A stretch of 64,000 nucleotides of DNA from Ferrimonas sp. YFM (GCF_030296015.1 NZ_AP027368.1:4388839-4452838), one strand, 5' to 3'. Positions 35,257 to 44,206 are shown, counted from the first letter of the stretch. Program-made: numbers and translations. Notes: generated by a model from the letters alone, not told the origin.

Positions 35257-35455
35257 ATATCCACAATACGAGTTTTGTGGGATCTTTGGCCAGGATCGCC
35301 AAAGATCATTCATGTAACCAATTGATTTTATTGATCTAGCACCAAGTCCTTGATCTTGATCGAATTTTAATGCGATCCCGCGCATTCTGCAGAAACACAC
35401 AGAGTTATCCACATCTCTGTGCGTCCTTATATCCTGTGGACAACTCTGTGGAAAA
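35257..35455. promoter_or_regulatory. DnaA-box and GATC cluster upstream of polA
   Basis: The 460-bp region 35068-35527 has no gene. It contains a consensus DnaA box TTATCCACA (35405-35413), two inverted ones, TTGTCCACA (complement of 35435-35443) and TTTTCCACA (complement of 35447-35455), and a near match ATATCCACA (35257-35265). Seven GATC sites fall within 35281-35377. A 10-bp inverted repeat GATCTTTGGC/GCCAAAGATC spans 35281-35307. DnaA is known to stimulate polA in E. coli, so DnaA/Dam-SeqA control of polA is the simplest reading. Confidence 0.7.
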
Positions 35456-35527
35456 TCACCTTCACCCTAGCGAATTCCGGGCACTCGTGGCATGCTTAGC
35501 CATCACTTTCAACAGTAAAACATCCAC

Positions 35528-38263
35528 ATGGCCCAGCTTCCCGAAAATCCCCTGATCCTCGTCGACGGCTCCTCCTACCTTTACCGTGCCTACCATGCGC
35601 CACCACACCTGACCAACTCCAAGGGGGAACCCACAGGAGCGGTCTACGGCGTAGTGAACATGCTGCGCAGCCTGATCCGTCAATTCAACCCCAGCCACAT
35701 GGTGGTGGTGTTCGATGCCAAGGGTAAAACCTTCCGGGATGACCTCTACCCCGACTATAAGGCACACCGCCCCCCCATGCCCGATGACCTGCGCAGTCAG
35801 ATTCAGCCTGTGCATGAGATCATCCGCGCCATGGGACTGCCTCTGCTGGTGGTGGAGGGGGTGGAAGCCGACGACGTGATCGGCACCCTGGCTATGCAGG
35901 CGGAAAAGGCGGGTCACAAAGTGGTGATCAGCACCGGCGACAAGGATATGGCCCAGCTGGTGACCGACAACATCACCCTGATCAACACCATGACCGACAC
36001 CGTGATGGACCCGGAAGGGGTGGTGAATAAGTTCGGTGTGGGGCCTGAGCTGATCATCGACCTGCTGGCGATGATGGGAGACAAGGTGGACAACATCCCG
36101 GGGCTGCCCGGTGTGGGTGAGAAGACCGCCCTGGCGATGCTGCAGGGGATCGGCGGCCTGGATGCCATCTATGGCGATCCCGATGCGGTGGCGACACTGG
36201 GCTTCCGCGGCGCCAAAACCATGCCCAAGAAGCTGCGCGACAACGAGAAGGAAGCCTTCCTCAGCTACCAGCTGGCGACCATTAAGCTGGACGTTCCCCT
36301 GAACCAGGAGATGGCCGATCTCAAGGTGATCGCCCCGGACCGCGACGCCCTGGTGAAACTCTATGGTGAGATGGAGTTCCGTCGCTGGCTCGCGGAAGTG
36401 CTGGACGGCGATAAGTCAGACACTGCCGAGGAGGCGGACACCACCAAAGCCAGCGAATTCGAGCATGAAACCATCCTGACCCAGGGACAATTGGACCAGT
36501 GGCTGGACAAGCTTCAGACGGCAGAGCTGTTCGCCCTGGATACCGAGACCACCTCCCTCAACTATATGGAGGCGGAGCTGGTGGGCCTGAGCTTTGCGGT
36601 GGACACCAAGCTGGGGGCCTACCTGCCTCTGGCCCACGACTACGAAGGCGCCCCGCAGCAACTGGACAGAGACGAGGTGCTGGCCAGGTTCAAGCCTCTG
36701 CTGGAAGACGCTTCCCGCAAGAAGGTGGGTCAGAACCTCAAGTACGACATGTCTGTGCTGGCCCGTTACGGCATCAGGCTGGAGGGGGTGGAGTTTGACA
36801 CCATGCTGGAGTCCTACTGCTTCAACTCCACCGCCGGCAAGCACAACATGGACGACCTGGCCCTCAAATATCTGAGCCACAAGACGGTTCACTTCGAGGA
36901 CATCGCAGGCAAAGGGGCCAAGCAGAAGACCTTCAACCAGATCCCCCTGGAGGAGGCCGCCCCCTACGCCGCCGAGGATGCGGTGATTACCCTGCAACTG
37001 CACCAGCATCTGCTGCCGAGGCTTCAGGAGCTTGAGGGCTGCCACAAGGTGTTCCGCGACATCGAGATGCCCCTGGTGCCCATCCTCTCCAGCATCGAAC
37101 GCCAGGGCGTGCTGCTGGATACGGATCTGCTGCATCAGCAATCCACCGAAATCGCCAATGTGCTCGACGCCCTGGAACAGCAGGCCCACGACCTGGCCGG
37201 GGAGAGCTTCAACCTCTCCTCCACCAAACAGCTTCAGCAAATTCTGTTTGAGAAACTGGGCTACCCGGTGCTGAAGAAGACCCCCAAGGGCGCCCCCTCC
37301 ACCGCCGAAGAGGTGCTGCAGGACCTGGCCCTGGATTACGAGCTGCCCAAACTGATTCTGGAGCATCGCAGCCTGGCCAAGCTGAAGAGCACCTACACCG
37401 ACAAACTGCCTTTGCTGGTCCAACCCAGTGGCCGGGTGCACACCTCCTATCATCAGGCGGTGACCGCCACCGGACGCCTCTCCAGCTCCGATCCCAACCT
37501 GCAGAACATCCCCATCCGCAGCGAACAGGGGCGACGCATTCGCCAGGCCTTTATCGCACCGGAGGGCTACAAGCTGCTGGCCATCGACTACTCCCAGATT
37601 GAACTGAGGATCATGGCCCACCTCTCCCAGGACAGGGGACTGCTGGACGCCTTTGCCCAGGGCAAAGACGTGCACCGGGCCACCGCCGCCGAGGTGTTTG
37701 GGGTTGGCTTCGATGAGGTCACCACCGAGCAGCGCCGTCGGGCCAAGGCGGTGAACTTCGGCCTGATCTACGGCATGTCCGCCTTCGGGCTGGCCAAGCA
37801 ACTGCACATCCCCAGAGGGGAAGCCCAGCAGTACATCGACATCTACTTCGAGCGTTACCCCGGGGTGAAGCGCTACATGGAAGACACCCGCAAACAGGCC
37901 CACGACGATCAGTATGTGGAGACCCTGTTTGGCCGCCGCCTGCACCTGCCGGACATCAACGCCCGCAACAAGATGCGCCAGCAGGCCGCAGAGCGCACCG
38001 CCATCAACGCCCCCATGCAGGGCAGTGCCGCCGACATCATCAAGCGGGCGATGATCAGCGTGTCCGACTACCTGACCAGACAGGACAAGGATGAGATCCG
38101 CATGTTGATGCAGGTACACGATGAACTGGTGTTTGAAGTGAAGCAGGAGCACGCCGACGACCACAGCCAGGCGCTGTGTGAGCTGATGGCCGGCGCCGCT
38201 CAGCTGGATGTGCCGCTGATTGCCGAAGCCGGCATCGGCGACAACTGGGATCAGGCCCACTAA
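35528..38263 (+). CDS. polA: DNA polymerase I
   Basis: A 911-residue repair and Okazaki-fragment polymerase with three domains in order: 5'-3' exonuclease (residues about 1-290, with [11 protein letters not shown] and GDKDMAQLV), 3'-5' exonuclease (about 315-510, intact [10 protein letters not shown], so proofreading is likely active), and polymerase (about 515-911) with motif [13 protein letters not shown], motif [14 protein letters not shown] and motif [11 protein letters not shown]. The ATG at 35528 follows the DnaA-box region. Confidence 0.97.
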   Translation: MAQLPENPLILVDGSSYLYRAYHAPPHLTNSKGEPTGAVYGVVNMLRSLIRQFNPSHMVVVFDAKGKTFRDDLYPDYKAHRPPMPDDLRSQIQPVHEIIRAMGLPLLVVEGVEADDVIGTLAMQAEKAGHKVVISTGDKDMAQLVTDNITLINTMTDTVMDPEGVVNKFGVGPELIIDLLAMMGDKVDNIPGLPGVGEKTALAMLQGIGGLDAIYGDPDAVATLGFRGAKTMPKKLRDNEKEAFLSYQLATIKLDVPLNQEMADLKVIAPDRDALVKLYGEMEFRRWLAEVLDGDKSDTAEEADTTKASEFEHETILTQGQLDQWLDKLQTAELFALDTETTSLNYMEAELVGLSFAVDTKLGAYLPLAHDYEGAPQQLDRDEVLARFKPLLEDASRKKVGQNLKYDMSVLARYGIRLEGVEFDTMLESYCFNSTAGKHNMDDLALKYLSHKTVHFEDIAGKGAKQKTFNQIPLEEAAPYAAEDAVITLQLHQHLLPRLQELEGCHKVFRDIEMPLVPILSSIERQGVLLDTDLLHQQSTEIANVLDALEQQAHDLAGESFNLSSTKQLQQILFEKLGYPVLKKTPKGAPSTAEEVLQDLALDYELPKLILEHRSLAKLKSTYTDKLPLLVQPSGRVHTSYHQAVTATGRLSSSDPNLQNIPIRSEQGRRIRQAFIAPEGYKLLAIDYSQIELRIMAHLSQDRGLLDAFAQGKDVHRATAAEVFGVGFDEVTTEQRRRAKAVNFGLIYGMSAFGLAKQLHIPRGEAQQYIDIYFERYPGVKRYMEDTRKQAHDDQYVETLFGRRLHLPDINARNKMRQQAAERTAINAPMQGSAADIIKRAMISVSDYLTRQDKDEIRMLMQVHDELVFEVKQEHADDHSQALCELMAGAAQLDVPLIAEAGIGDNWDQAH

Positions 38264-38293
38264 GAGAAGCGACGATTTCCAGGTCACTCAGAT

Positions 38294-38319
38294 GGGAGCC
38301 TTGTGCTCCCCTTGTTTTT
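38294..38319 (+). terminator. Probable terminator after polA
   Basis: Stem GGGAGC / GCTCCC, loop CTTGT, then CTTGTTTTT. The T-run is interrupted, so strength is uncertain. Confidence 0.65.
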
Positions 38320-38613
38320 GCCCTTGGGGTGTAAGTGAACTTTCATCACAGGGGCCCGACTCAACCACAAAGAACCCCGCCATTAGATCTGACGGATCCA
38401 CTCCCAGGATCGCCAACTGGATCGCAGATCACATTTTGACGACTTATTGCGGTAAGGCACCGACCAGGTAAACGAATGGATAATGAGACTTTATGTAGTT
38501 ATTGGATCAAAAAGCGTGGAATGTGGAGATTTTTGTCGATCAAGATCACAAAATTTCTCTTCCGGGACTGAATTCGCTTTTATAAAGCAACCTGGTTGGC
38601 TATGCTTTCGTCT
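38320..38613. other. Region between polA and Spot 42
   Basis: About 290 bp without a gene. A TCACA half-site at 38545-38549 lies where CRP control of Spot 42 would be expected, but the partner half-site is poor. -10 TATGCT is at 38601-38606. Confidence 0.5.
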
Positions 38614-38721
38614 GTAGGGTACAGAGGTAAGATGTTCTATCTTAACAAACCTTATTCGATCGCTCCCAGCGATCAGCCAAAATTTATGGCGCCCCGGTGA
38701 CACTTGTCACCGGGGTTTTTT
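38614..38721 (+). ncRNA. spf: Spot 42 small RNA
   Basis: The first 30 bases, beginning GTAGGGTACAGAGGTAAGAT, are those of E. coli Spot 42, and the gene is in the conserved place between polA and engB. The 3' end is a perfect hairpin CCCCGGTGACA / TGTCACCGGGG followed by six T. The -10 TATGCT sits 7 bases before the start. Spot 42 is an Hfq-binding RNA repressed by CRP-cAMP that tunes carbon metabolism genes; target identity in this organism is not shown. Confidence 0.96.
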
Positions 38722-38834
38722 CTTTTCTATGTCTGAAAACTTTCACCAAATTCCGACACTCACTGTACACTTTTTGCACACCCAAATTAGAGCAAATGCT
38801 TTAGTTTTTGTTGTTTAAAGGTTATGATGAGCTC

Positions 38835-38958
38835 ATAGGGTCGTCCCCCGGAATCCGAGTCCGGGCGACTCTCGTCTTGTTATCGTTGAAAAAGCTTCTC
38901 CCCAATTGAGCTTTTTACACGCCGGTGATGGTTATTCGTCGCCGGCTTTTTCTTTTTT
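38835..38958 (+). ncRNA. Candidate small RNA next to Spot 42
   Basis: A second RNA-like unit starts about 110 bp after Spot 42. It has a -10 TATGAT (38823-38828) with a weak -35, then three stem-loops: GTCG..CCCGGA / TCCGGG..CGAC (about 38840-38869), AAAAAGCT / AGCTTTTT (38889-38916) and a terminator GCCGGTGA / TCGCCGGC (38921-38946) with TTTTTCTTTTTT. There is no open reading frame of note. I do not recognise the family. It could also be a processed leader, but no gene follows on this strand. Confidence 0.6.
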
Positions 38959-38967
38959 GGGGCCCAT

Positions 38968-38990
38968 AAAAAAGACGCCCCGTGGGCGCC
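38968..38990 (-). terminator. Terminator after engB
   Basis: Stem between 38974-38980 and 38984-38990 with one mismatch; six T follow on the minus strand. Confidence 0.7.
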
Positions 38991-39011
38991 TTCATTGCAA
39001 GTGATCGACCC

Positions 39012-39638
39012 TTACTCGGCCACCACCTCATCCTGGGGGTCCAGCCAACGACCGATATGGGCAATGGCTTCTCCGCGGCCGGTTCCTTTCAGTGACGAGA
39101 ACAGTTGCACCTTTATCTCACCACCAAACTCCTCCAGGGCAGACTTTACGTCTCTCAGGGTTTTCTGCTTGACCGCCTGCTTCAGCTTATCCGCCTTGGT
39201 CAGCAGCACCAGCACCGGCAACTCTGCGGCCACGGACCAGCGGATCATGTTAGCGTCCAGGTCCTTCAGTGGGTGACGGCAATCCATCATCACCACCACC
39301 CCGCGCAGACAGCGACGCTTCTCAAGATACTCAGCCAGGGCCTTCTGCCACTTCTTCTTCATCTCCAGGGGGACCTGGGCAAAACCGTAGCCGGGCAGAT
39401 CCACCAGACGGCGGTCATCCCCGACCTCAAACAGGTTGATCATCTGGGTACGACCCGGGGTCTTGGAGGTCTTAGCCAAACCTTTCTGATCGGTCATGGT
39501 ATTGAGGGCAGAGGATTTTCCCGCATTAGAGCGGCCTGCAAACGCAACCTCGATCCCGGTATCTGGCGGCAGAAAGCTGATGTCAGGGGCGCTGAGCATG
39601 TACTTGGCGCTGCGAAAATCGATGGCGGTATCGCTCAC
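39012..39638 (-). CDS. engB: Ribosome biogenesis GTPase YsxC/EngB
   Basis: A 208-residue GTPase needed for large-subunit ribosome assembly. Motifs: G1 GRSNAGKS (residues 35-42), G3 DLPGYGFA, G4 LTKADKL. Conserved neighbour of Spot 42 and polA (yihA in E. coli). Confidence 0.96.
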   Translation of the reverse strand: MSDTAIDFRSAKYMLSAPDISFLPPDTGIEVAFAGRSNAGKSSALNTMTDQKGLAKTSKTPGRTQMINLFEVGDDRRLVDLPGYGFAQVPLEMKKKWQKALAEYLEKRRCLRGVVVMMDCRHPLKDLDANMIRWSVAAELPVLVLLTKADKLKQAVKQKTLRDVKSALEEFGGEIKVQLFSSLKGTGRGEAIAHIGRWLDPQDEVVAE

Positions 39639-39809
39639 TTAGGATCTCCATTGGTGTTTTACAGGGTTGCTCTGGGTCACATTACGCCAAATTTTTAGAT
39701 CTAACGACAAATTAGTGTAAAATGCGTCCTGCGAGCCTCCCCAATAGTCTATCACGGGGCGAGGCTGGACAGGGAAAGAACGAGCCACGCAAATATAAGT
39801 TGGAACACC

Positions 39810-40439
39810 ATGAAAAAATTAGCACTAACACTTTCTGTGCTCGCCGCTTTCAGCGGTACTGTTCAGGCCCAGGGAGATGAAGCCAAAGGGCAGCAAGTTG
39901 CCACCACCACCTGTCTCGCCTGCCACGGCATGGACGGGAACAGCATGGTCCCCATGTACCCCAAACTGGCTGGCCAGCATCAGGGTTATCTGCTCAAGCA
40001 GCTGAAAGAGTTCAAACAGGGCGCCATGAGCGGCGGTAAAGAGGGTCGAAACGATCCCATTATGGCCGGTATGGTCATGACCCTGAATGAGGAGCAGATG
40101 GCGGATGTCTCCGCTTTCTACGCTTCCCAGACCATCTCCGCAGGCGCCCAGGTGGATGCAGAGACCCAGGCCAAGGGCGAAAAACTCTACATGGGTGGTG
40201 ATGCCCAGCGTCAGATCACCGCCTGTGCTGCCTGCCACGGTCCTAAAGGGGAAGGGATGAACCTGGCCGGCTACCCCAGCCTGGCGGGTCAGCACCCGGA
40301 CTACATCAAGGCCCAATTGGAAAAATTCCGCAGTGGCGCCCGCGCCAACGACCTCAACGGCATGATGACCGGCGTGGCCAAGAACCTGCGTGACGAAGAC
40401 ATCAGCCTGCTGAGCCAGTACATCTCCAGCCTGAAATAG
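39810..40439 (+). CDS. Diheme cytochrome c4
   Basis: A 209-residue periplasmic protein with a signal peptide (MKKLALTLSVLAAFSGTVQA) and two heme-c sites, CLACH (Cys35-His39) and CAACH (Cys139-His143), one in each of two similar halves, the cytochrome c4 pattern. Such proteins pass electrons to terminal oxidases. The upstream region has a -10-like TAAAAT at about 39717-39722. Placing a cytochrome c gene beside engB/polA is typical of Shewanella-like genomes. Confidence 0.93.
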   Translation: MKKLALTLSVLAAFSGTVQAQGDEAKGQQVATTTCLACHGMDGNSMVPMYPKLAGQHQGYLLKQLKEFKQGAMSGGKEGRNDPIMAGMVMTLNEEQMADVSAFYASQTISAGAQVDAETQAKGEKLYMGGDAQRQITACAACHGPKGEGMNLAGYPSLAGQHPDYIKAQLEKFRSGARANDLNGMMTGVAKNLRDEDISLLSQYISSLK

Positions 40440-40465
40440 GCCGGAATGGAATACTCGGAGTAAAG

Positions 40466-40489
40466 GGCGAGCCAGTGGCTCGCCTTTTT
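40466..40489 (+). terminator. Terminator after cytochrome c4
   Basis: Stem GGCGAGCC / GGCTCGCC with loop AGT and five T. Confidence 0.9.
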
Positions 40490-40549
40490 AACATCTGCGA
40501 TTCATGGACCTGGATCACAGAAGGCGCATCCCATCTGAATGATTCTTCT

Positions 40550-40559
40550 TGTAAGAGAT
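40550..40559. promoter_or_regulatory. Possible UvrY/GacA half-site upstream of the CsrB-like RNA
   Basis: TGTAAGAGAT matches the left half of the TGTAAG-N6-CTTACA site used by UvrY/GacA; the right half is degenerate. It lies about 165 bp before the predicted RNA start, a distance known for csrB promoters. Confidence 0.45.
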
Positions 40560-40715
40560 TTGCCATTGCGACATTGAGAGATTTAAGTCTTTTTCACTGC
40601 TGAATCTCCCTCAAAACCAATACCATCAAGCAATTGCGCTGTTAACAATCGCGAGCGACGGTAACAAAACCGCAAAAAAAGTTGCGATCCAGCTCAAATT
40701 AAGTAGAGTATGGGG

Positions 40716-41117
40716 CATCCAAAGGAGAGGAACTCGGTGGCCGGAGTGTTACCGAAAAAAAAGGGACAACACCCAAGGAGATGGGTGGTGGAACGGAAAC
40801 TCTTCAGGAGGAAACGAGCCGGAGAGCTCGAGCAGAAGGACCAGCATCTAAGTTCAACATGGATGGTTATATTACGTCAGGAAGATGCTTGTCATCTGGA
40901 CGATGACATTAGCCTTGTTAAGGAAAACCTTCAGGAAGAAGAATAAAGCGCCAGGATAGGCCGAAAACGAAAAAAGCCGCACGGAAGCAGTAAAAAGAAG
41001 ACGGATCTAGACCGGGAAAGTCACATCGCAGGTAAGGATTGCCTGAATACCCGAATGAGTGAGTGTCTTAAGACACCCCATTACCTGGCAGCAGAGGAGA
41101 CTCTGCTGCCATTTTTA
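40716..41117 (+). ncRNA. csrB: CsrB-like CsrA-sequestering RNA
   Basis: About 400 nt of GGA-rich, AG-biased sequence with 22 GGA triplets. Many are in hairpin loops, for example ACCC-AAGGAGAT-GGGT, GAGC-CGGAGA-GCTC, CATC-TGGAC-GATG, TTC-AGGAA-GAA, GCC-AGGATA-GGC and GAC-CGGGAAA-GTC. The 3' end is a strong terminator with stem GGCAGCAGAG / CTCTGCTGCC (41087-41110) and a GAGA loop. Promoter: TTGCGA (40682-40687), N16, TAGAGT (40704-40709). The layout is that of the CsrB/CsrC family, which binds many CsrA dimers and relieves CsrA repression. The 5' end is predicted. Confidence 0.9.
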
Positions 41118-41134
41118 TTTCCCGCCCCCCCAGG

Positions 41135-41163
41135 TTCCCAGCAACAAGTGTTCCACTTATAAT
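41135..41163 (+). promoter_or_regulatory. Predicted promoter of the methyltransferase gene
   Basis: TTCCCA, 17-bp spacer, TATAAT (41158-41163). Confidence 0.55.
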
Positions 41164-41254
41164 GGGCCGGTGATCCTACGCGAACCCTGCGTCGCCGGCT
41201 CCGCCATAGAATATCAACCCGCCCCAGTGGCTCCTTCGAGGTTTCGGGACCCCT

Positions 41255-41890
41255 ATGCACTGCCCCCTCTGTCAGCACCATCAGACTCAGCACTATCATC
41301 AGGACAAGAAACGTCACTACTTCCAGTGCGCCAGGTGTGAACTGGTGTTTGCCGATCCCAATGCTCTGCTGCCCCCCTCGGCAGAGAAGCATCAGTACGA
41401 TCAGCATCAGAATGACCCTGCAGACCAGGGGTACCGCCGCTTCCTCTCCCGGGTGGCACAGCCGCTGATGCAGAGGCTGGCGCCTGGTAGCCAGGGGCTG
41501 GACTTCGGTTGTGGTCCGGGCCCCACCCTGTCGCTGATGCTGGAGGAAGCGGGACACTCCGTGGCCCTCTATGACCCCTATTTCCACCCGGACAGGGCGC
41601 CATTGAGAAGCCACTACGACTTTGTCACCTGCACCGAGGCCATTGAACATTTCTACCGGCCCGGGCGGGAATGGCAATTGCTGCTGGAGCTGGTACGTCC
41701 TGGCGGCACCCTGGCGCTGATGACCAAACTGGTCAAGGACAGACAGGCGTTTGCCAACTGGCACTACAAGAACGACCCCACCCATGTCAGCTTTTTCAGC
41801 CGCACCACCTTCGAGTTCCTGGCCCAAAGGGACGACCTGACGGTGGAATTTATTGGTAATGACGTCGTACTGCTGCAAAAAGCGGCATAA
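41255..41890 (+). CDS. Class I SAM-dependent methyltransferase with N-terminal zinc ribbon
   Basis: A 211-residue protein. The first 30 residues form a zinc-ribbon-like CPLC ... CARC motif, followed by a Rossmann methyltransferase with motif I GLDFGCGPGPTLS and the acidic strand ending ALYDPYF. The substrate is unknown; proteins of this layout are annotated broadly as methyltransferases. Transcribed just before yihI. Confidence 0.85.
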   Translation: MHCPLCQHHQTQHYHQDKKRHYFQCARCELVFADPNALLPPSAEKHQYDQHQNDPADQGYRRFLSRVAQPLMQRLAPGSQGLDFGCGPGPTLSLMLEEAGHSVALYDPYFHPDRAPLRSHYDFVTCTEAIEHFYRPGREWQLLLELVRPGGTLALMTKLVKDRQAFANWHYKNDPTHVSFFSRTTFEFLAQRDDLTVEFIGNDVVLLQKAA

Positions 41891-41926
41891 TCTGGTATAA
41901 CCTGCCGCCCACTCTGGAGGCAAACG

Positions 41927-42445
41927 ATGACGAGACAGAAGAAATCCCGCAAGATTAATGTTCACGGACCCCGGCAGCAGACCCGCACCGAAAAGGGAAG
42001 CGGTCACGAAGGCAAACGCCGGAACGCCAAGGGCAAGGCCGCTGGCTCTCGCCAGAACGAAGGCTCTGCCAAGTCCAGACTGCGGGCGGATCGGCCTCAG
42101 GACACCCTGGATCCGCGGCTGGGCAGCAAGAAGCCCATCTCTCTGGTCGCCCCCCAGAACGAGGCACCGGTGGCCAAGCCCCTCTCTCCGGAGCAGGAGC
42201 TGGAGAAACTGGAGAACCTGCCACGGCTCAACGACCTGCTGGACCGGCTGGATCAGGATGAGGTGCTCAGCGCCGAGGATCAGCAGTGGCTGGACGCCAA
42301 GCTGGACAGAATCGAACAGTTGATGACCCAGCTGGGCATCGAACTGGAGGAGGCCCAGGAGCAGCAGGCTGCCCCCCAGCCGGAGCAGGATCTGATGAGC
42401 CGCTTCGAGTCCGGCAGTGAGCTGCTGGACGACTACAAAGAGTAA
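41927..42445 (+). CDS. yihI: Der GTPase-activating protein YihI
   Basis: A 172-residue protein with a highly basic N-terminus (MTRQKKSRKINVHGPRQQ) and an acidic, helical C-terminal half containing LPRLNDLLDRLDQDEVLS. This is the YihI family, which activates GTP hydrolysis by the ribosome-assembly GTPase Der and acts as a brake on that process. It keeps its known place before hemN. Confidence 0.93.
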   Translation: MTRQKKSRKINVHGPRQQTRTEKGSGHEGKRRNAKGKAAGSRQNEGSAKSRLRADRPQDTLDPRLGSKKPISLVAPQNEAPVAKPLSPEQELEKLENLPRLNDLLDRLDQDEVLSAEDQQWLDAKLDRIEQLMTQLGIELEEAQEQQAAPQPEQDLMSRFESGSELLDDYKE

Positions 42446-42452
42446 TCCCCAG

Positions 42453-42478
42453 GGGCCCGGCAAACACCGGGCCCTTTT
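42453..42478 (+). terminator. Terminator after yihI
   Basis: Stem GGGCCCGG / CCGGGCCC, loop CAAACA, then TTTT. Confidence 0.85.
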
Positions 42479-42782
42479 GCCTTTGCCGGCCCTGTCGCCG
42501 CGGCCCAGCCTGACCTAACCTAACTCTGTGGTCCAGCTCACGTTCCTGAGCTCAGGCAGGGAACCTATGGCCCGCACCGTTGTTTATAAAGCATCACGCC
42601 CAACACAGCCTTATCGGCCAGACCAGCCCCCCGGGGTGAATTTGGGTCACGGATCAAAGGCAAGGCGCTTAAAAGTGTGCATAATGCACATTAAATAATG
42701 CTCCCGTTGAGTCATCGGAACGCAACCAGACCTCGGGAAGCCGCAATATCATCGGCTCACCCATGCCGCAGGAGAGAATGCA
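42479..42782. other. hemN upstream region
   Basis: About 300 bp with no gene. It contains a right-hand FNR half-site ATCAA (42653-42657) without a good left half, and the palindrome at 42676-42690. Confidence 0.5.
42676..42690. promoter_or_regulatory. 15-bp palindrome upstream of hemN
   Basis: TGTGCAT-A-ATGCACA is a perfect inverted repeat about 93 bp before the hemN start, overlapping a possible -10 (CATAAT). It does not fit CRP, FNR or Fur spacing. Binding protein unknown. Confidence 0.6.
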
Positions 42783-44153
42783 GTGCAGGATAAGATTAGC
42801 TGGAACCAGGCCCTGATCGAGAAGTATAACTACAGCGGCCCCCGTTACACCTCATACCCCACCGCAGTGGAGTTCCATAAGGACTACACCGACCAGCACC
42901 TGCGGGAAGCGATTCAGGATTCGGACAAGCGCAACCTGTCCCTCTACATCCATGTGCCCTTCTGCCATAAGCTCTGCTACTACTGCGGCTGCAACAAGAT
43001 CATCACCCGTCACGCCCACAAGGCGGATCAGTACCTGGACTACCTGGAACGTGAGATCAACGCCCGCGCCCCCCTGTTCAAAGAGTACAACGTAACCCAG
43101 ATGCACTGGGGCGGTGGCACCCCCACCTTCCTCAACCACGAGCAGATCCGTCGTCTGGTCAAGCTGCTGAAGGAGAAGTTCAACTTCGCCGATGAGGGTG
43201 AGTTCGCCATCGAGGTGGATCCCCGCGAAATTGAACTGGACACCCTGGAAGTACTGAAGGAGGTGGGCTTCAACCGCATCTCCGTGGGTGTGCAGGACTT
43301 CAACAAAGAGGTGCAGGTGGCGGTCAACCGCGAGCAGGATGAGCAGTTCATCTTCGACCTGATCGAGCACGCCCGTAAGCTGGGCTTTACCTCCACCAAC
43401 ATCGACCTGATCTACGGCCTGCCCCATCAGACCCCAGAGAGCTTTGCCAAGACTCTGGAGCGGGTAAAAGATCTGGACCCGGATCGCCTGAGCGTCTTCA
43501 ACTACGCCCACCTGCCTCATCGCTTCGCCGCCCAGCGCAAGCTGAAAGAGGAGGATATGCCGACTCCCCATCAGAAACTGAAGCTCCTGGAAAACACCAT
43601 CAACACCCTGATGGGCTACGGCTACCAGTTCATCGGCATGGATCACTTCGCCAAGCCCGAAGATGAGCTGGCCCGCCTGCAGAACGCCGGCCAGCTGCAC
43701 CGCAACTTCCAGGGCTACACCACCCAGCCCGACGCCGACCTGCTGGGTCTGGGCGCCTCCGCCATCTCCAACATCGGCAAGGCCTACGCCCAGAACGCCG
43801 TGGACCTGAAAGACTACTACGAGGCGATGGACGCCAACGAGCACGCCATGATCAAAGGCTGCGGCCTTGAGACCGATGACTTTATCCGCCGCGAAGTGAT
43901 CAAGCAGCTGATCTGCCACTTCCAGCTGGATAAGGGCGCCATCGAGAAGCAGTGGAACATCGACTTCAACCAGTACTTCGAAGAGGACCAGAAGCTGCTC
44001 AAGCCCTTCATCGAAGACGATCTGGTGCGCATGAGCGACGACCGCATCGAAGTGACCGGTCAGGGCCGCCTGCTGATCCGCAACATCTGCATGTGCTTTG
44101 ACCGCTACCTGCGCGACAAGGCCCGCCAGCAGCAGTTCTCCCGGGTGATCTGA
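42783..44153 (+). CDS. hemN: Oxygen-independent coproporphyrinogen III oxidase
   Basis: A 456-residue radical SAM enzyme for anaerobic heme synthesis. All four family cysteines are present, CHKLCYYCGC (Cys61, 65, 68, 70), with SAM-binding GGGTPTF. The N-terminus YNYSGPRYTSYPTAVEF matches E. coli HemN. The start is GTG at 42783 with AGGAGA eight bases upstream; the nearby ATG at 42778 is out of frame. This is the genuine HemN, in contrast to the paralogue at 18.1 kb. Confidence 0.96.
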   Translation: MQDKISWNQALIEKYNYSGPRYTSYPTAVEFHKDYTDQHLREAIQDSDKRNLSLYIHVPFCHKLCYYCGCNKIITRHAHKADQYLDYLEREINARAPLFKEYNVTQMHWGGGTPTFLNHEQIRRLVKLLKEKFNFADEGEFAIEVDPREIELDTLEVLKEVGFNRISVGVQDFNKEVQVAVNREQDEQFIFDLIEHARKLGFTSTNIDLIYGLPHQTPESFAKTLERVKDLDPDRLSVFNYAHLPHRFAAQRKLKEEDMPTPHQKLKLLENTINTLMGYGYQFIGMDHFAKPEDELARLQNAGQLHRNFQGYTTQPDADLLGLGASAISNIGKAYAQNAVDLKDYYEAMDANEHAMIKGCGLETDDFIRREVIKQLICHFQLDKGAIEKQWNIDFNQYFEEDQKLLKPFIEDDLVRMSDDRIEVTGQGRLLIRNICMCFDRYLRDKARQQQFSRVI

Positions 44154-44166
44154 TCATCCGCAGATG

Positions 44167-44195
44167 AAAAAGGGTCGCCTCGGCGACCCTTTTTT
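44167..44195. terminator. Bidirectional terminator between hemN and add
   Basis: Stem GGGTCGCC / GGCGACCC with loop TC, flanked by A-run and T-run. Confidence 0.92.
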
Positions 44196-44206
44196 GTGGC
44201 TGTCTG

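Noticed and set aside
35257-35455. Chromosomal origin oriC
   Set aside because: DnaA boxes and GATC density are suggestive, but no mioC, mnmG, dnaA or rpmH neighbour is present and there is no clear AT-rich 13-mer array; a polA control region is simpler.
40710-40946. Open frame of 78 codons
   Set aside because: It lies wholly in the CsrB-like RNA; its Glu/Arg/Lys-rich content follows from GGA repeats and it has no family resemblance.
42644-42657. FNR site upstream of hemN
   Set aside because: Only the right half ATCAA is good; the left half GGGTC does not match TTGAT.
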